From an uncultured Ruminiclostridium sp. (GTDB taxonomy: Bacteria; Bacillota; Clostridia; Oscillospirales; Ruminococcaceae): 64,000 nt of DNA. The stretch is taken from contig CAJTTE010000002.1 in NCBI GenBank assembly GCA_910579265.1, positions 62,001 to 126,000 of the forward strand, read 5' to 3'. Below the pieces are notes generated by a model. That model searched no databases. It saw only the letters and a list, made by a program, of their open reading frames with translations, and was not told where the DNA came from. Below, piece after piece: positions 44,896 through 54,561 of this stretch (positions within the stretch are counted from its first letter, which is position 1; the number at the start of each line of letters is the position of its first letter). Made by a program: the position numbers and the translations under genes.

Positions 44896-46248
44896 TTGGC
44901 AGACGATGCAAAAAAGAAAAAAACAGAAAAAATAGCGGCCGAGATCCTTCAAATGTCGAAGAACAAGCTGCTTGTAAATATGCGGTTTATGGATATGTCC
45001 TTAAATCAATTCGTGATTTGTCCGAATTCCGAATCAACATCCTGTACCGCATGTGACGGAAGCATATATATCTATGATCCCGTACATATTTTAACCGCTT
45101 ATCGGCTTGAAGAAAATCTCCCTGTCAGAAATTTTCTTCATACGGTTTTACACTGTGTGTTCAAGCATTTTTTCGTCAATACGCTGGTAAACCGGGATTT
45201 ATGGGATTTAGCCTGCGATATTGCGGTTGAAAGCGCTATAAACGATTTAAAGCTGCCGTATCTGAATATCTTGAAAACCGATCAGCAGATACAATTTTTT
45301 GAAGGCTTTAAAAATAAGATAAAAACTGTATCCGCTGAAAAAATCTACAGTTATTTTCTGGATAAAAGGCTTCCGGACGAATCGATCAAAAGGCTCTCGG
45401 CTTTGTTTAAGGGGGACAGCCATTTTCTTTGGTATTTGACGGAGGAGCAGAAGGCACGACTAAATCTTTACGGCAGTTTAGCGGAGGTTTCGGGGACATC
45501 AGAAGCAAAAATGATACTTATTGCGGAACGCTGGAGCTTGATAGCCCTGCGTATGCAGACTGAGCTTGAGACATTTGCGAAAAGACGCGGAACGCAGGCG
45601 GGGCTGCTTACACAAAATTTAAAGGAAGTGAATCGTGAGCGCTATAATTATACGGAGTTTCTCAGAAAGTTTGCCGTCAGGGGCGAGATTATGAAGATAA
45701 ACCCCGAAGAATTCGACTATAATTACTATACCTACGGCCTGAAGCTTTATGATAATATGCCCCTTATTGAACCCTTGGAATATAAGGACGTAAAGAGGAT
45801 AAGGGATTTTGTTATCGCAATAGACACCTCGGGCTCGACCTCGGGTGAATTGGTGCAGACCTTTGTGCAAAAAACCTACAATGTATTAAAAAGCAGCGAA
45901 AGCTTTTTTACTAAAATCAATCTTCATATTATTCAGTGTGACGCAGCTATTCAGGAGGACGTCAAAATCACCACACAGCGCGAATTTGACGATTATCTTA
46001 AAAATATGAAGCTTCACGGGATGGGAGGTACGGATTTCCGTCCACTGTTCAGCTATGTAAACTCGCTTGTGGACTGTGACGAATTCGATAATCTTAAGGG
46101 GCTGATATACTTTACGGACGGCTATGGCGAATTCCCGTCCAAAAAACCTCCCTATGACGCCGCATTTGTATTTATCGACGACGAATGCAATAATTATAAG
46201 GTGCCGTCGTGGGCGATTAAATTAGTGCTCAGAAAGGATGAAATATAA
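44896..46248 (+). CDS. vWA-domain protein with DUF2201-type metallopeptidase-like N-terminus
   Basis: A 450-residue cytosolic protein from a TTG start after GAGGTAAAAAA. The N-terminal half matches the putative metallopeptidase domain found with VWA-like domains (DUF2201), but the expected HExxH reads HTVLH (82-86), followed by H91, so the catalytic Glu is missing. The C-terminal VWA-like domain keeps the metal site: AIDTSGSTSGE (DxSxS, about 308-318), the Thr in MGGTDFRP (about 375), and FTDGYGEFP (about 405). Proteins of this class work with MoxR-type AAA+ ATPases, and one is encoded at 54562. Its stop overlaps the next start (TAATG). It probably recruits clients to the ATPase. Confidence 0.9.
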   Translation: MADDAKKKKTEKIAAEILQMSKNKLLVNMRFMDMSLNQFVICPNSESTSCTACDGSIYIYDPVHILTAYRLEENLPVRNFLHTVLHCVFKHFFVNTLVNRDLWDLACDIAVESAINDLKLPYLNILKTDQQIQFFEGFKNKIKTVSAEKIYSYFLDKRLPDESIKRLSALFKGDSHFLWYLTEEQKARLNLYGSLAEVSGTSEAKMILIAERWSLIALRMQTELETFAKRRGTQAGLLTQNLKEVNRERYNYTEFLRKFAVRGEIMKINPEEFDYNYYTYGLKLYDNMPLIEPLEYKDVKRIRDFVIAIDTSGSTSGELVQTFVQKTYNVLKSSESFFTKINLHIIQCDAAIQEDVKITTQREFDDYLKNMKLHGMGGTDFRPLFSYVNSLVDCDEFDNLKGLIYFTDGYGEFPSKKPPYDAAFVFIDDECNNYKVPSWAIKLVLRKDEI

Positions 46249-47849
46249 TGTTGAAGCTATACCAGAACGATCCCCTTTATTCGGCAATTATGGCAAATGA
46301 CAATGAAGCCGCAGCAGGGTTAAAGAAAAAGGGAGAGGTTCTTTCGGAGCATATAAGGTATATGCTTACTCATCCAGTGGGAAGCTTAGCGGTTTCGAAC
46401 GATTATTCATACGCATGGTTCGGGCATATCGAGGCGATACAGAAAATGAACGATAAAAAGCTTATTTCGGTATTGAGAAATCTGAGCTTTGAGCTAGGTG
46501 AGCCTATGTATTGTTCCGGGTCCTATAATTGGGAGTGGTCAACAAAGCTGTATAACCCGGAAATGTTTTCCTGTGTTCTCGATTGTTTTGATTGCAGGAA
46601 GATGAGTAAAAAATGGGTATGGAAAAAAATTCTTGACATGGATATGCCGGAGCTGGCAGCAATTGCCGCGGAGCACGGTTGGCTCAAAATGCCCAAAAAG
46701 CGGGACGAATTGATAAAATACGCTTCCGATAACGGCAAGACGGAATGTCTTGCATGGCTTCTGGATTTCAAGAACCGCCGCTGCAATCTTGCCGAGGAGC
46801 GGGAAAAAGCGGAAAAAAGGATCTTGAGAGAGCTTAACGCAAATCCCGATTCCGTTACCGAGATGAAAAAGCTCTGGGGCTTTCAGACAAGGGAGGACGG
46901 AACGATTATAATAACGAGCTGTAAAAAAGCCGCCGGCGGAAAAAGAGAAATCAGCGTTCCGGAAAAAATAGGAGGGAAAACCGTTGCCGCGATCGGAGCC
47001 TATGCATTTTCACCCTTCGCAAGCCGGATCAGCGCTGAGGGAAAAAATTTTCGGCGGGAAATAAGCAGAATCACATTGCCCGAAACTATAAGAATAATAG
47101 AAGAAAACGCTTTTGCTTACTGTGAGGGGCTGGAGGGAGTAAATATTCCCGGAGGTATAGAGAAAATCAGCCAAAGGGTTTTTTCAAGCTGTACGAGCCT
47201 TAAAAAAATCACCCTGCCGGATTCGGTAAGAGTAATAGAAAATTCCGCTTTTTCCTACTGTAAAAAGCTTGAGGAAATAAATATACCCGATGGTGTTGAA
47301 GAAATAGCCGACGGAACTTTTTCAGGCTGTCTCAGTCTTAAGGAAATACATCTTCCCGATTCCGTGCTGATTTTGGGTGCTTATTCATTCAGATACTGCA
47401 AAGCTCTTGAAAAAATAAATATTCCGCAGGGGATCGTTCTTATAGAAAACTATGCCTTCAGCGAATGTATGTCGCTTAAATATATATCGCTTCCGTCCGG
47501 AGTAAAAACTATAAAAAGGAACGCTTTTGAAAATTGCAGAAATTTAAAAACCGCAGTTCTCAGCGAAGGGCTTGAAGAAATAGGATACTGTGTTTTTATG
47601 CACTGTAAGGAGCTGGAGAAGCTGTGTTTGCCCGTATCCGTCAGAAAAATAAGCAATCTTTCCGCAAAATCAATTTATGCAGGCAACCGGCTATCGGCCG
47701 CAGCCGCAAGTGACTGCGTTATAAAAAAGGAGCCTCCGGTAACTCCCTTCAATAATTGCCCTAGGCTTACAATAACCGTATATAAGGGATCCTACGCCGA
47801 AAAATACTGCAAACGGAATAATGTCCCTTATGTTGTCGAGGAGAAATGA
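46248..47849 (+). CDS. LRR_5 (BspA-like) repeat protein, paralogue 1 of 5
   Basis: A 533-residue protein without signal peptide or anchor. The N-terminal ~125 residues start with an ankyrin-like helix pair (DPLYSAIMANDNEAAAGLKK). Residues about 133-250 are the core shared by all five paralogues: EHGWLKMPKKRDELIKYAS, ECLAWLLDFKNR, RELNANPDSVTEMKKLW, VPEKIGGKTVAAIGAYAF. Then come about eight 23-residue LRR_5 units (CTSLKKITLPDSVRVIENSAF type), the longest array in the cluster. It ends with YKGSYAEKYCKRNNVPY. In secreted BspA-like proteins such repeats bind hosts, but here the product should stay in the cytoplasm and probably act with the vWA and AAA+ proteins. Confidence 0.88.
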   Translation: MLKLYQNDPLYSAIMANDNEAAAGLKKKGEVLSEHIRYMLTHPVGSLAVSNDYSYAWFGHIEAIQKMNDKKLISVLRNLSFELGEPMYCSGSYNWEWSTKLYNPEMFSCVLDCFDCRKMSKKWVWKKILDMDMPELAAIAAEHGWLKMPKKRDELIKYASDNGKTECLAWLLDFKNRRCNLAEEREKAEKRILRELNANPDSVTEMKKLWGFQTREDGTIIITSCKKAAGGKREISVPEKIGGKTVAAIGAYAFSPFASRISAEGKNFRREISRITLPETIRIIEENAFAYCEGLEGVNIPGGIEKISQRVFSSCTSLKKITLPDSVRVIENSAFSYCKKLEEINIPDGVEEIADGTFSGCLSLKEIHLPDSVLILGAYSFRYCKALEKINIPQGIVLIENYAFSECMSLKYISLPSGVKTIKRNAFENCRNLKTAVLSEGLEEIGYCVFMHCKELEKLCLPVSVRKISNLSAKSIYAGNRLSAAAASDCVIKKEPPVTPFNNCPRLTITVYKGSYAEKYCKRNNVPYVVEEK

Positions 47850-47852
47850 AAA

Positions 47853-49190
47853 ATGCCCGAATATAAGGATGATAAGCTGTTTACGGCTTTACTTCGGAAT
47901 AACGCCGATGAAATAACCCGTCTGAAAGCGCAGGGGGTTAAGCTTTCGCCCATAGTCATATATTCGCTGTCGACGGATAAAAACAAAGTAACGCCGAGTC
48001 GGGAAGAATGGGATCTGATAACGCTTATACAGTTTAATTTCTGCGCAAAAATGCAAGGCGCCGATGAAAAAGATTTTATCGATACTGCACGGAGATTCCG
48101 TAAGGAGCTTGGAGCACCCATTATTTATTTTAAATCGATATTCAAAAGCGGCGTACCGAAACATATAAACTCCGCTTCTTTTTTAAAATGTGTCGTTGAG
48201 TGCTTCGATACTATGCAGATCAACAAAAAGAAGCTTATGCAAAGCTTTATAGATTCCGATGGGACAGACCTGCTTGAGGTTTGTATAAACGGCGGCTGGC
48301 TCTCTCAGCCGAAAAAGCGGGACGAGCTGACGGAATATGCCGCCGTAAGCAAAAGGCCTGAATGTACCTCTTTTCTACTTGATTTTAAAAACCGCACCGC
48401 CGACCTTCCGGCAGAGCGGGCTAAGGCGGAGAAGAAAGAGGAGCGTGAGCTTAATGCCGCACCCGATTCCGTCACCGCAATGAAGCGGCTCTGGGGATTT
48501 AAAAAACAGGAGAACGGATCGCTGAGCATTACGGGCTATAAGGGCGAGCGCACGGAGGTAAGCGTTCCTGAAAGAATAGGAAAGAATATAGTTACCGCCG
48601 TGGACGAAGGAGCATTCTGTCCCTTTGCCCGCAGAGCAACATCCGAAGCGGCAAGAATAAGGGAATCCATAACCAAAATAACGCTGCCGGATACGATCGC
48701 TCATATCGGCAAGGGAGCTTTCTGGAACTGCAAATCCCTGTTGTCGGTAAATATTCCTAAAGGTGTGGAGAGAATTTGTGAAAATACCTTCGCCGAATGC
48801 CATAAGCTGGAGAAAATCACCGTTCCCGTCGGCGTCAGGGTCATTGAAAGACGAGGCTTCTATTCCTGCGATATGCTGAAGTTCATAGAGCTTCCCGAAG
48901 GGGTCGAATCGGTGGGAGATTTGGCTTTTGCGCTGTGCATCGGGCTTATTACCATTGTGCTGCCGAGCACCGTGAAAAGTATAGGAGACAACATTCTCGG
49001 CATGGGCAGCAAGAGGGGCAGCTTTGTGGGAGCAGTCGTAGCAGAGGGGTCTTATGCGGAAAAATACTGCGAAAGAAACAATATTCCCTTTTCACATAAA
49101 TTAACGAAAATAACCCGTGGAAGCAACAGTGAAGAATACTGCAAAAACCGCAATATACCGTATATTTACGAGGAGAGTAAAAACCGATGA
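47853..49190 (+). CDS. LRR_5 (BspA-like) repeat protein, paralogue 2 of 5
   Basis: A 445-residue paralogue, starting 3 bp after paralogue 1. It has the short N-terminal type (DDKLFTALLRNNADEITRLK, ankyrin-like). The core at about 147-255 reads GGWLSQPKKRDELTEYAA, TSFLLDFKNRTADLP, RELNAAPDSVTAMKRLW. Four to five LRR_5 units follow (CKSLLSVNIPKGVERICENTF type). The C-terminus has the closing segment twice: GSYAEKYCERNNIPF and then GSNSEEYCKNRNIPY, a local duplication. There is no export signal. Its stop overlaps the next start as ATGA, so translation is coupled. Confidence 0.87.
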   Translation: MPEYKDDKLFTALLRNNADEITRLKAQGVKLSPIVIYSLSTDKNKVTPSREEWDLITLIQFNFCAKMQGADEKDFIDTARRFRKELGAPIIYFKSIFKSGVPKHINSASFLKCVVECFDTMQINKKKLMQSFIDSDGTDLLEVCINGGWLSQPKKRDELTEYAAVSKRPECTSFLLDFKNRTADLPAERAKAEKKEERELNAAPDSVTAMKRLWGFKKQENGSLSITGYKGERTEVSVPERIGKNIVTAVDEGAFCPFARRATSEAARIRESITKITLPDTIAHIGKGAFWNCKSLLSVNIPKGVERICENTFAECHKLEKITVPVGVRVIERRGFYSCDMLKFIELPEGVESVGDLAFALCIGLITIVLPSTVKSIGDNILGMGSKRGSFVGAVVAEGSYAEKYCERNNIPFSHKLTKITRGSNSEEYCKNRNIPYIYEESKNR

Positions 49191-50905
49191 ATTATTTGCT
49201 TATGCCGCAGGAGAAAAAAGCGGACATTTTGGAAAATGCGGTAATAAACCTTTCGGATGACGAGATAAAAAGGCTTTACGGAGAACTCGGCTATGTGGAA
49301 ATGTCCGCTCCCTCCCTTGGTCTGGCGTGCAGGTTCAGAGGGTCTGAAACGGTCAGGACGCTGACGGATATGGGGGCGACTTTTGATTTTCCCTCAACTA
49401 AGGATACGGAGGAAAAGTACCGCTGTTACATAGGAGAAAAATACGGGAATTACCGTACCAATTATTCACTTTATCTTCTGAAAATTTTCCGGGGAGAGAT
49501 GAAGGGCGCCTGTTCCACCAAAGGCATGAGTTTTCTTAAAAATATGCCGAGAAGGGAAGGAAAGCCGCTTTCCTTTATATCAGACGATGAGAGAATAAAG
49601 GTTCTGCGCCTTTTATATGATAACAGAGAAAAGATAGCCTTTAAACCCGAGGAAATGCTTTATTACGCGGTTTTTGCAGGCGACCGGGTAATCGCCGATG
49701 AGCTTAAGGGATCAGGCGTATGCTTTTCGGATATACGAATAAAAACAATTACCGAGGGCGGCGCGGCCACCGACGGTTATTGGTTTGAATACGGTAAGCT
49801 GACGGGAGCATTGTCTGACGGCAATTATCTGCCCGTAATGGAGAGGATAGCTTCGGAGCTTGACGGAAAACGGTTTTATCTTACGGATAAAATTTACGAG
49901 CTTACAAAGAAGAGGTTTCATAACGCCGATATTTTAAAATTCTTTTTCGATAATTTCAGACATGATAAGTTAAATAAGATCAGATTCATTCAGGATCTGA
50001 TCGCCGCGAACAGCACCGAGGGCCTTATGCTTGCCGAGCAGGAGGGCTGGATAGGTACTCCCAGAACGAGGGACAATCTTATAGAATTTGCTTCAAAGAG
50101 CGGTAATCCGGAAATGCTCTCATGGCTTCTTGATTATAAGAACCGCACCGCCGACATTGCCGCTGAGAGGGAAAAAAAGGAAAAAAGAGAGCTTCGAGAG
50201 CTTAACGCCTCTCCCGATTCGGTAATGATGCTGAAAAAGATATGGAGCTATAAGAAACAGGAGGACGGCTCTCTTGTTATAACAAATTATAAAGGCACAG
50301 ACAAAACCGAAGTCACGGTTCCCGAAAGAATCGGAAAAAGTATTGTCACCGCAATCGGAAACGGGGCTTTTGCAGGCGCTTCGGGAGTGGGAGCGGGCTC
50401 CGTGACCGCCAATTTCACACATGAGCAAATGCAGGCGCGTCGGAAAATCACCAAGATAACGCTTCCCAAAACGCTTAAGCTTATCGGCAGAGGCGCATTC
50501 ACCTTTTTAAGGTCACTTAAAAATATAACAATTCCCGACGGTGTGGAGGAGATCGACGCGTTTGCATTTGACGACTGCGATTCTCTGACGGAAATAACCG
50601 TTCCGGGAACAGTAAAGAAAATCGGAATGTATGCATTTGCCGGCTGTGACAATCTTTCTGTCGTAAAAATATGCGAGGGTGTGCTCGAGATCGGTGCGGG
50701 AGCATTCAGCAGGGATACTTCGCTTAAAAAAGTCGAGCTTCCCGAATCGCTGCGCCGGATGATAACGCAAAAGCTGAGATTTCATAACGTCGAAGCATTG
50801 GACTTTTCATCCTCCCTGACGGCGTACTGCCCTAAAGGGAGCTATGCAGAGAAATACTGCAAAGAAAAGGGAATTGCCGTTAAAACTTGTGAGGAAAAGA
50901 TATGA
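49187..50905 (+). CDS. LRR_5 (BspA-like) repeat protein, paralogue 3 of 5, long N-terminus
   Basis: At 572 residues this is the longest paralogue. It has the long N-terminal type shared with paralogues 4 and 5: an opening helix (KKADILENAVINLSDDEIKR), then an ankyrin-like unit SLGLACRFRGSETVRTLTDM (about 42-61) and further helical pairs to about 280. The core follows (EGWIGTPRTRDNLIEFAS, WLLDYKNRTADIA, RELNASPDSVMMLKKIW), then about five LRR_5 units (CDSLTEITVPGTVKKIGMYAF type). It ends with PKGSYAEKYCKEKGI. It overlaps the next gene by 4 bp. No signal peptide. Confidence 0.87.
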   Translation: MNYLLMPQEKKADILENAVINLSDDEIKRLYGELGYVEMSAPSLGLACRFRGSETVRTLTDMGATFDFPSTKDTEEKYRCYIGEKYGNYRTNYSLYLLKIFRGEMKGACSTKGMSFLKNMPRREGKPLSFISDDERIKVLRLLYDNREKIAFKPEEMLYYAVFAGDRVIADELKGSGVCFSDIRIKTITEGGAATDGYWFEYGKLTGALSDGNYLPVMERIASELDGKRFYLTDKIYELTKKRFHNADILKFFFDNFRHDKLNKIRFIQDLIAANSTEGLMLAEQEGWIGTPRTRDNLIEFASKSGNPEMLSWLLDYKNRTADIAAEREKKEKRELRELNASPDSVMMLKKIWSYKKQEDGSLVITNYKGTDKTEVTVPERIGKSIVTAIGNGAFAGASGVGAGSVTANFTHEQMQARRKITKITLPKTLKLIGRGAFTFLRSLKNITIPDGVEEIDAFAFDDCDSLTEITVPGTVKKIGMYAFAGCDNLSVVKICEGVLEIGAGAFSRDTSLKKVELPESLRRMITQKLRFHNVEALDFSSSLTAYCPKGSYAEKYCKEKGIAVKTCEEKI

Positions 50906-52497
50906 GCGGAAAAAATAAAATGAATTGGTGGGAAAAATCGGAGGCCTTGGAAATTTCCGTGCTTCGTGATACGCCAAAGGAAATTGAAACCGAATATAAA
51001 AGCCTGGGAAGCGTGGAGTTCAGCGCGAGGGCCTTGGGGCTTGCCTGCCGATTCAGAGGTCTTGAAACGGTAAAGGTCCTTGTGGAAAACGGAGCCGAAT
51101 TTCGGTTCGACGCCGCAAAGCTGGAAAAGCTTGCGGGACGTTCCCGTAAGTCCTTCAATTTTGCCAAGGAGCATGAAAAGTATTTTTTAGCGCTGCTGAC
51201 CGGCGAAGCGTATATTTATCTTACCGGCAGATATGCGAAGGAGAATGGGCTCTGCCCTTTACCGATTAAGGAACGGCTTTTAATATTGGATTTTCTTTGC
51301 GATAACGCGGAAAAAACAGGTCTCGATATGGAAGAGCTTTTGTTTAAGGCTTACATATCCGATGAAAAAGAAATAATCGCTTTGCTGAAAAAGAGAGGAG
51401 CAGAGCTGTCCGCCGAGAGAAAAAGAATGCTCACCGAGGGCGGCAACAATGATATGTGGCTACAATACAGCTACCTGATGGGGAAGGTCGAAGAAGATAA
51501 ATTCGTATCCGTGGTAACAAATCTGCTGTCCGAAACGGGGGAAGATAAAAAGCTTCATTTTACGGAAACCTTTTATTATTGGAGCAGGAAAAAAATCGAC
51601 GACCCCGAATTATTGTCTTTTATTTTAGAGCATTTTAATCAATCCAAAATGAATAAAACAAAGTTTATGAAGGATATGATCGATTCGGACCGCTCGGCAT
51701 GTCTTGCGGCTGCGGCGGAGCACGGCTGGCTTAAGCTGCCGAGGAAAAGGGATGAGATGATCCGGTATGCTTCGGATAACGAAAAAACCGAGTGCATGGC
51801 ATGGCTGCTTGACTTCAAGAACCGCACCGCCGATTTTAAAGCGGAAAGGGAAAAAGCGGAGAAAAAGCTTATGCGTGAGCTTAACGTCGATCCAAATTCG
51901 CCAAGCGAGCTTAAGAAAAACTGGAAATGCGAAAAGAAAAAAGACGGAACTCTGAAAATATCAAGATACACCGGACATTCAAAAGTTATTACCGTTCCCG
52001 GGAAAATCGGAGACGACAAAGTGACCGAGATAGGGGACTGGGCCTTTTCTCCGCATCAGAACAGGACAAGGGAGCAGACGAGCGAATTCCGCAAAACCAT
52101 AACAAAAATAATTTTACCCGACGGACTTAAAAAAATCGGTGAAAATGCATTCTGTGATCTTATTTCTCTCGAAAGCGTTAATATTCCAAAAAGCGTAAGA
52201 AGCATCGGCGAGTGCGCTTTTTGCGATTGCCGTTCCCTCAAAACCGTTATTGTCCCCGAGGGTGTCACGAATATAGGGGCTAACGCCTTTTCCGTTCAGA
52301 ACGGAGTAGGAGCATTGGAATATGTGGAGCTTCCGAGCACATTAAAATATTTCAGCGGAAAATGTAAATGGCGGCGCGTATATCTTTTTAACAGCGCAAG
52401 CTGTCCGAAATTGACCGTCGGAGTTCCGGATACTCCCTATACGGAAGAATTCTGCGGGCATAACGAGATAAAATTTAAATACACGGAGGATAAATAA
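50902..52497 (+). CDS. LRR_5 (BspA-like) repeat protein, paralogue 4 of 5, long N-terminus
   Basis: A 531-residue paralogue. The ankyrin-like unit ALGLACRFRGLETVKVLVEN (about 38-57) is very close to that of paralogue 3. The helical middle includes DFLCDNAEKTGLDMEELLFK, almost repeated in paralogue 5. The core at about 272-385 reads EHGWLKLPRKRDEMIRYAS, WLLDFKNRTADFK, RELNVDPNSPSELKKNW. Three to four LRR_5 units follow (CRSLKTVIVPEGVTNIGANAF type), the shortest array of the five. The closing segment is degenerate (DTPYTEEFCGHNEIKFKY). Its stop overlaps the start of paralogue 5 (TAATG). Confidence 0.87.
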   Translation: MSGKNKMNWWEKSEALEISVLRDTPKEIETEYKSLGSVEFSARALGLACRFRGLETVKVLVENGAEFRFDAAKLEKLAGRSRKSFNFAKEHEKYFLALLTGEAYIYLTGRYAKENGLCPLPIKERLLILDFLCDNAEKTGLDMEELLFKAYISDEKEIIALLKKRGAELSAERKRMLTEGGNNDMWLQYSYLMGKVEEDKFVSVVTNLLSETGEDKKLHFTETFYYWSRKKIDDPELLSFILEHFNQSKMNKTKFMKDMIDSDRSACLAAAAEHGWLKLPRKRDEMIRYASDNEKTECMAWLLDFKNRTADFKAEREKAEKKLMRELNVDPNSPSELKKNWKCEKKKDGTLKISRYTGHSKVITVPGKIGDDKVTEIGDWAFSPHQNRTREQTSEFRKTITKIILPDGLKKIGENAFCDLISLESVNIPKSVRSIGECAFCDCRSLKTVIVPEGVTNIGANAFSVQNGVGALEYVELPSTLKYFSGKCKWRRVYLFNSASCPKLTVGVPDTPYTEEFCGHNEIKFKYTEDK

Positions 52498-54122
52498 TGC
52501 TTTCCGAGGATGAAAAAACGGAGTTGTTGGAGCAGGCGGTAATTTTTAAAACGCCCGGGGAAATAAAACGTTTTTATATGGAATCGGGCGAGGTGGGATT
52601 TACCGCCTATGCTCTCGGAACAGCCTGTCTGTACCGTGGACTTGATACGGTAAAGGCGCTTGTGGAATGCGGCGCCGATTTCCGTTATCCGGGAGAGGGA
52701 GAACCCGTCGAGGATGAAATGCGCTTTTCCTATTATAAACGCGCCGCAAACAGCGTCGTACCGGATTATTCTTTGATGATCACAGGGCGATCAAAGCTTG
52801 GAAACGAAATTTTTAAGCTTTCGGATGATCGGGAAGCTCTGTCGGTTTCGGAAAGGGCAAGGGTGCTCGATTATCTTTGTGATAATGCAGAAAAAACAGG
52901 ATTAAATTTAAAAAAGCTGCTGTATTTTTCTATACGCGACGGTAACGAGGAGTTTTACGGTGTTTTGAAAAAACATAGGATATTTATTTACGAAAAAACC
53001 CGATGGATTTTTAACAGCGCCGTTAATTTCGGTTATTCATGGAGCATGGACGATTTTTTAAATGTATTGGATGAAAAAAAGTTTTTGACAGTGTTCCAAA
53101 TGATACTGCGCGAGATCGACGGAGAAAAAATAAAGTTAAATATGTCGTTTTTTAACTCCTATATTGTAAAAATTTTATCCCCTGACATATTTAAGTTCCT
53201 TATTGATAATTTTACCGGCATGAATCAGATGAAGGTTATGAAAACTTTAGTAGATAAAGAGGATACGGCTTGTCTTGCCGTAGCCGCAGAAGAGGGATGG
53301 CTCAGGTTTCCCCGTAAACGTGACGAGCTGATACTGTACGCTTCGGATAACGGAAGGATCGAATCTACGGCATGGCTGCTGGAATTCAGGAATCGAACCG
53401 CTGACCTTGCATTAGAGCAGGAAAAAGCCGAAAAAAAGGCTGAGCGTGAGCTTAACGCCGATCCTGATTCCGTCACGGCTCTGAAACAGCTTTGGAGATA
53501 TAAAAAACGAGAGGACGGAACGCTTTCCATTACCGGATATAAAGGAAACCAGACGATCGTTAGGGTTCCCGAAAAAATAGGTAAATCGACGGTTACAAAT
53601 ATTGCAAGCGGAGCTATCGCATGCTGCAATGTTCCGCGTGTCACCGATGAGCAGACGGCAATCCGTAAAAAAATCAAAAGGATAACGCTGCCCGCAGGAT
53701 TGATTTCCATAGGGTATTACGCTTTCCTCCATCTGGATTCACTGGAGGAAATCAATCTTCCTGAGGGCTTAAACGGTATTTCCAACGGATCGTTTCAGGA
53801 TTGCTTTTCACTGAGAAGCATTATAATTCCCGGATCGGTCAAAAAGATAGGAGACAATGCTTTTTCGGGATGTACTTCTCTTAAAAGCGTGATTATCGAA
53901 GAGGGTGTTTCCAAAATCGGCGATCATGCGTTCGATGACTGTGGTCAGCTGGAAATAATCGATTTCCCGAAATCCGTTGAATCGATCGGGGGTATTGATG
54001 AAAACAGCGTTTTTAACGGAGGATCCCCGAAGCTTACCGCAAGGGTCTTCAAAGGAAGTTATGCGGAGCATTATTGCCTGACAAACGGGATAAGTATCGA
54101 ATATAAGCAACAGAATGCATGA
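52497..54122 (+). CDS. LRR_5 (BspA-like) repeat protein, paralogue 5 of 5, long N-terminus
   Basis: A 541-residue paralogue. It opens LSEDEKTELLEQAVIFKTPG and has the ankyrin-like unit ALGTACLYRGLDTVKALVEC (about 38-57). The core at about 264-375 reads EEGWLRFPRKRDELILYAS, WLLEFRNRTADLA, RELNADPDSVTALKQLW. About five LRR_5 units follow (CTSLKSVIIEEGVSKIGDHAF type), and it ends FKGSYAEHYCLTNGISIEY. It is the last member of the coupled series. A 440 bp spacer with a family E element separates it from the AAA+ gene. No terminator lies in between, so readthrough into that gene is possible. Confidence 0.87.
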   Translation: MLSEDEKTELLEQAVIFKTPGEIKRFYMESGEVGFTAYALGTACLYRGLDTVKALVECGADFRYPGEGEPVEDEMRFSYYKRAANSVVPDYSLMITGRSKLGNEIFKLSDDREALSVSERARVLDYLCDNAEKTGLNLKKLLYFSIRDGNEEFYGVLKKHRIFIYEKTRWIFNSAVNFGYSWSMDDFLNVLDEKKFLTVFQMILREIDGEKIKLNMSFFNSYIVKILSPDIFKFLIDNFTGMNQMKVMKTLVDKEDTACLAVAAEEGWLRFPRKRDELILYASDNGRIESTAWLLEFRNRTADLALEQEKAEKKAERELNADPDSVTALKQLWRYKKREDGTLSITGYKGNQTIVRVPEKIGKSTVTNIASGAIACCNVPRVTDEQTAIRKKIKRITLPAGLISIGYYAFLHLDSLEEINLPEGLNGISNGSFQDCFSLRSIIIPGSVKKIGDNAFSGCTSLKSVIIEEGVSKIGDHAFDDCGQLEIIDFPKSVESIGGIDENSVFNGGSPKLTARVFKGSYAEHYCLTNGISIEYKQQNA

Positions 54123-54285
54123 TGATAAATAGAGTCAATATACTGTCGATGGATTAAAAGCATCTCGAAACTATTTTAAGCGATTTCTGCTTAAAGCGTA
54201 AGCAAATAAGCGCTTATTATGCGTAAACGGTATCTGGATCAATTTTTTTCGGTAAGGGCAAGCATTCAAAAGGTAAAGTGCTTTG

Positions 54286-54458
54286 TATAATATTGCTCCC
54301 CCAAGTAACACTTGAAGAATTTGTGCGCCGAAGGGCTGTGGAAAGACAAGGAAGAAGACCGCAGGAATATGCGCATATTTCAAGGGCTTATGACGAAGTA
54401 TTTAGGCAGCCGGGCAAGCAGAATAATTTAAGAGTTACTTAGGGGAGCAATATAAAGC
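54286..54458 (+). mobile_element. MITE-like element family E, copy 2
   Basis: A 173 bp segment from GTATAATATTGCTCCCCCAA to GAGTTACTTAGGGGAGCAA, inverted ends. The interior is the reverse complement of the copy at 40264. It lies between LRR paralogue 5 and the AAA+ ATPase gene and may have split one operon. The rest of 54123-54561 shows no gene. Confidence 0.8.
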
Positions 54459-54561
54459 CTTGTTAAAAGTACAGTCGAAATTTATGCCAAAACCGTATAA
54501 ACAGGTGTAATACCATAGTCGCGCATGCTTTTGGTCGGTAATAGCATAAACAGGAGGAAAT

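Noticed and set aside
46248..54122. Secreted BspA-like adhesins
   Set aside because: LRR_5 repeats suggest this at first sight, but none of the five proteins has a signal peptide, membrane anchor or cell-wall motif.
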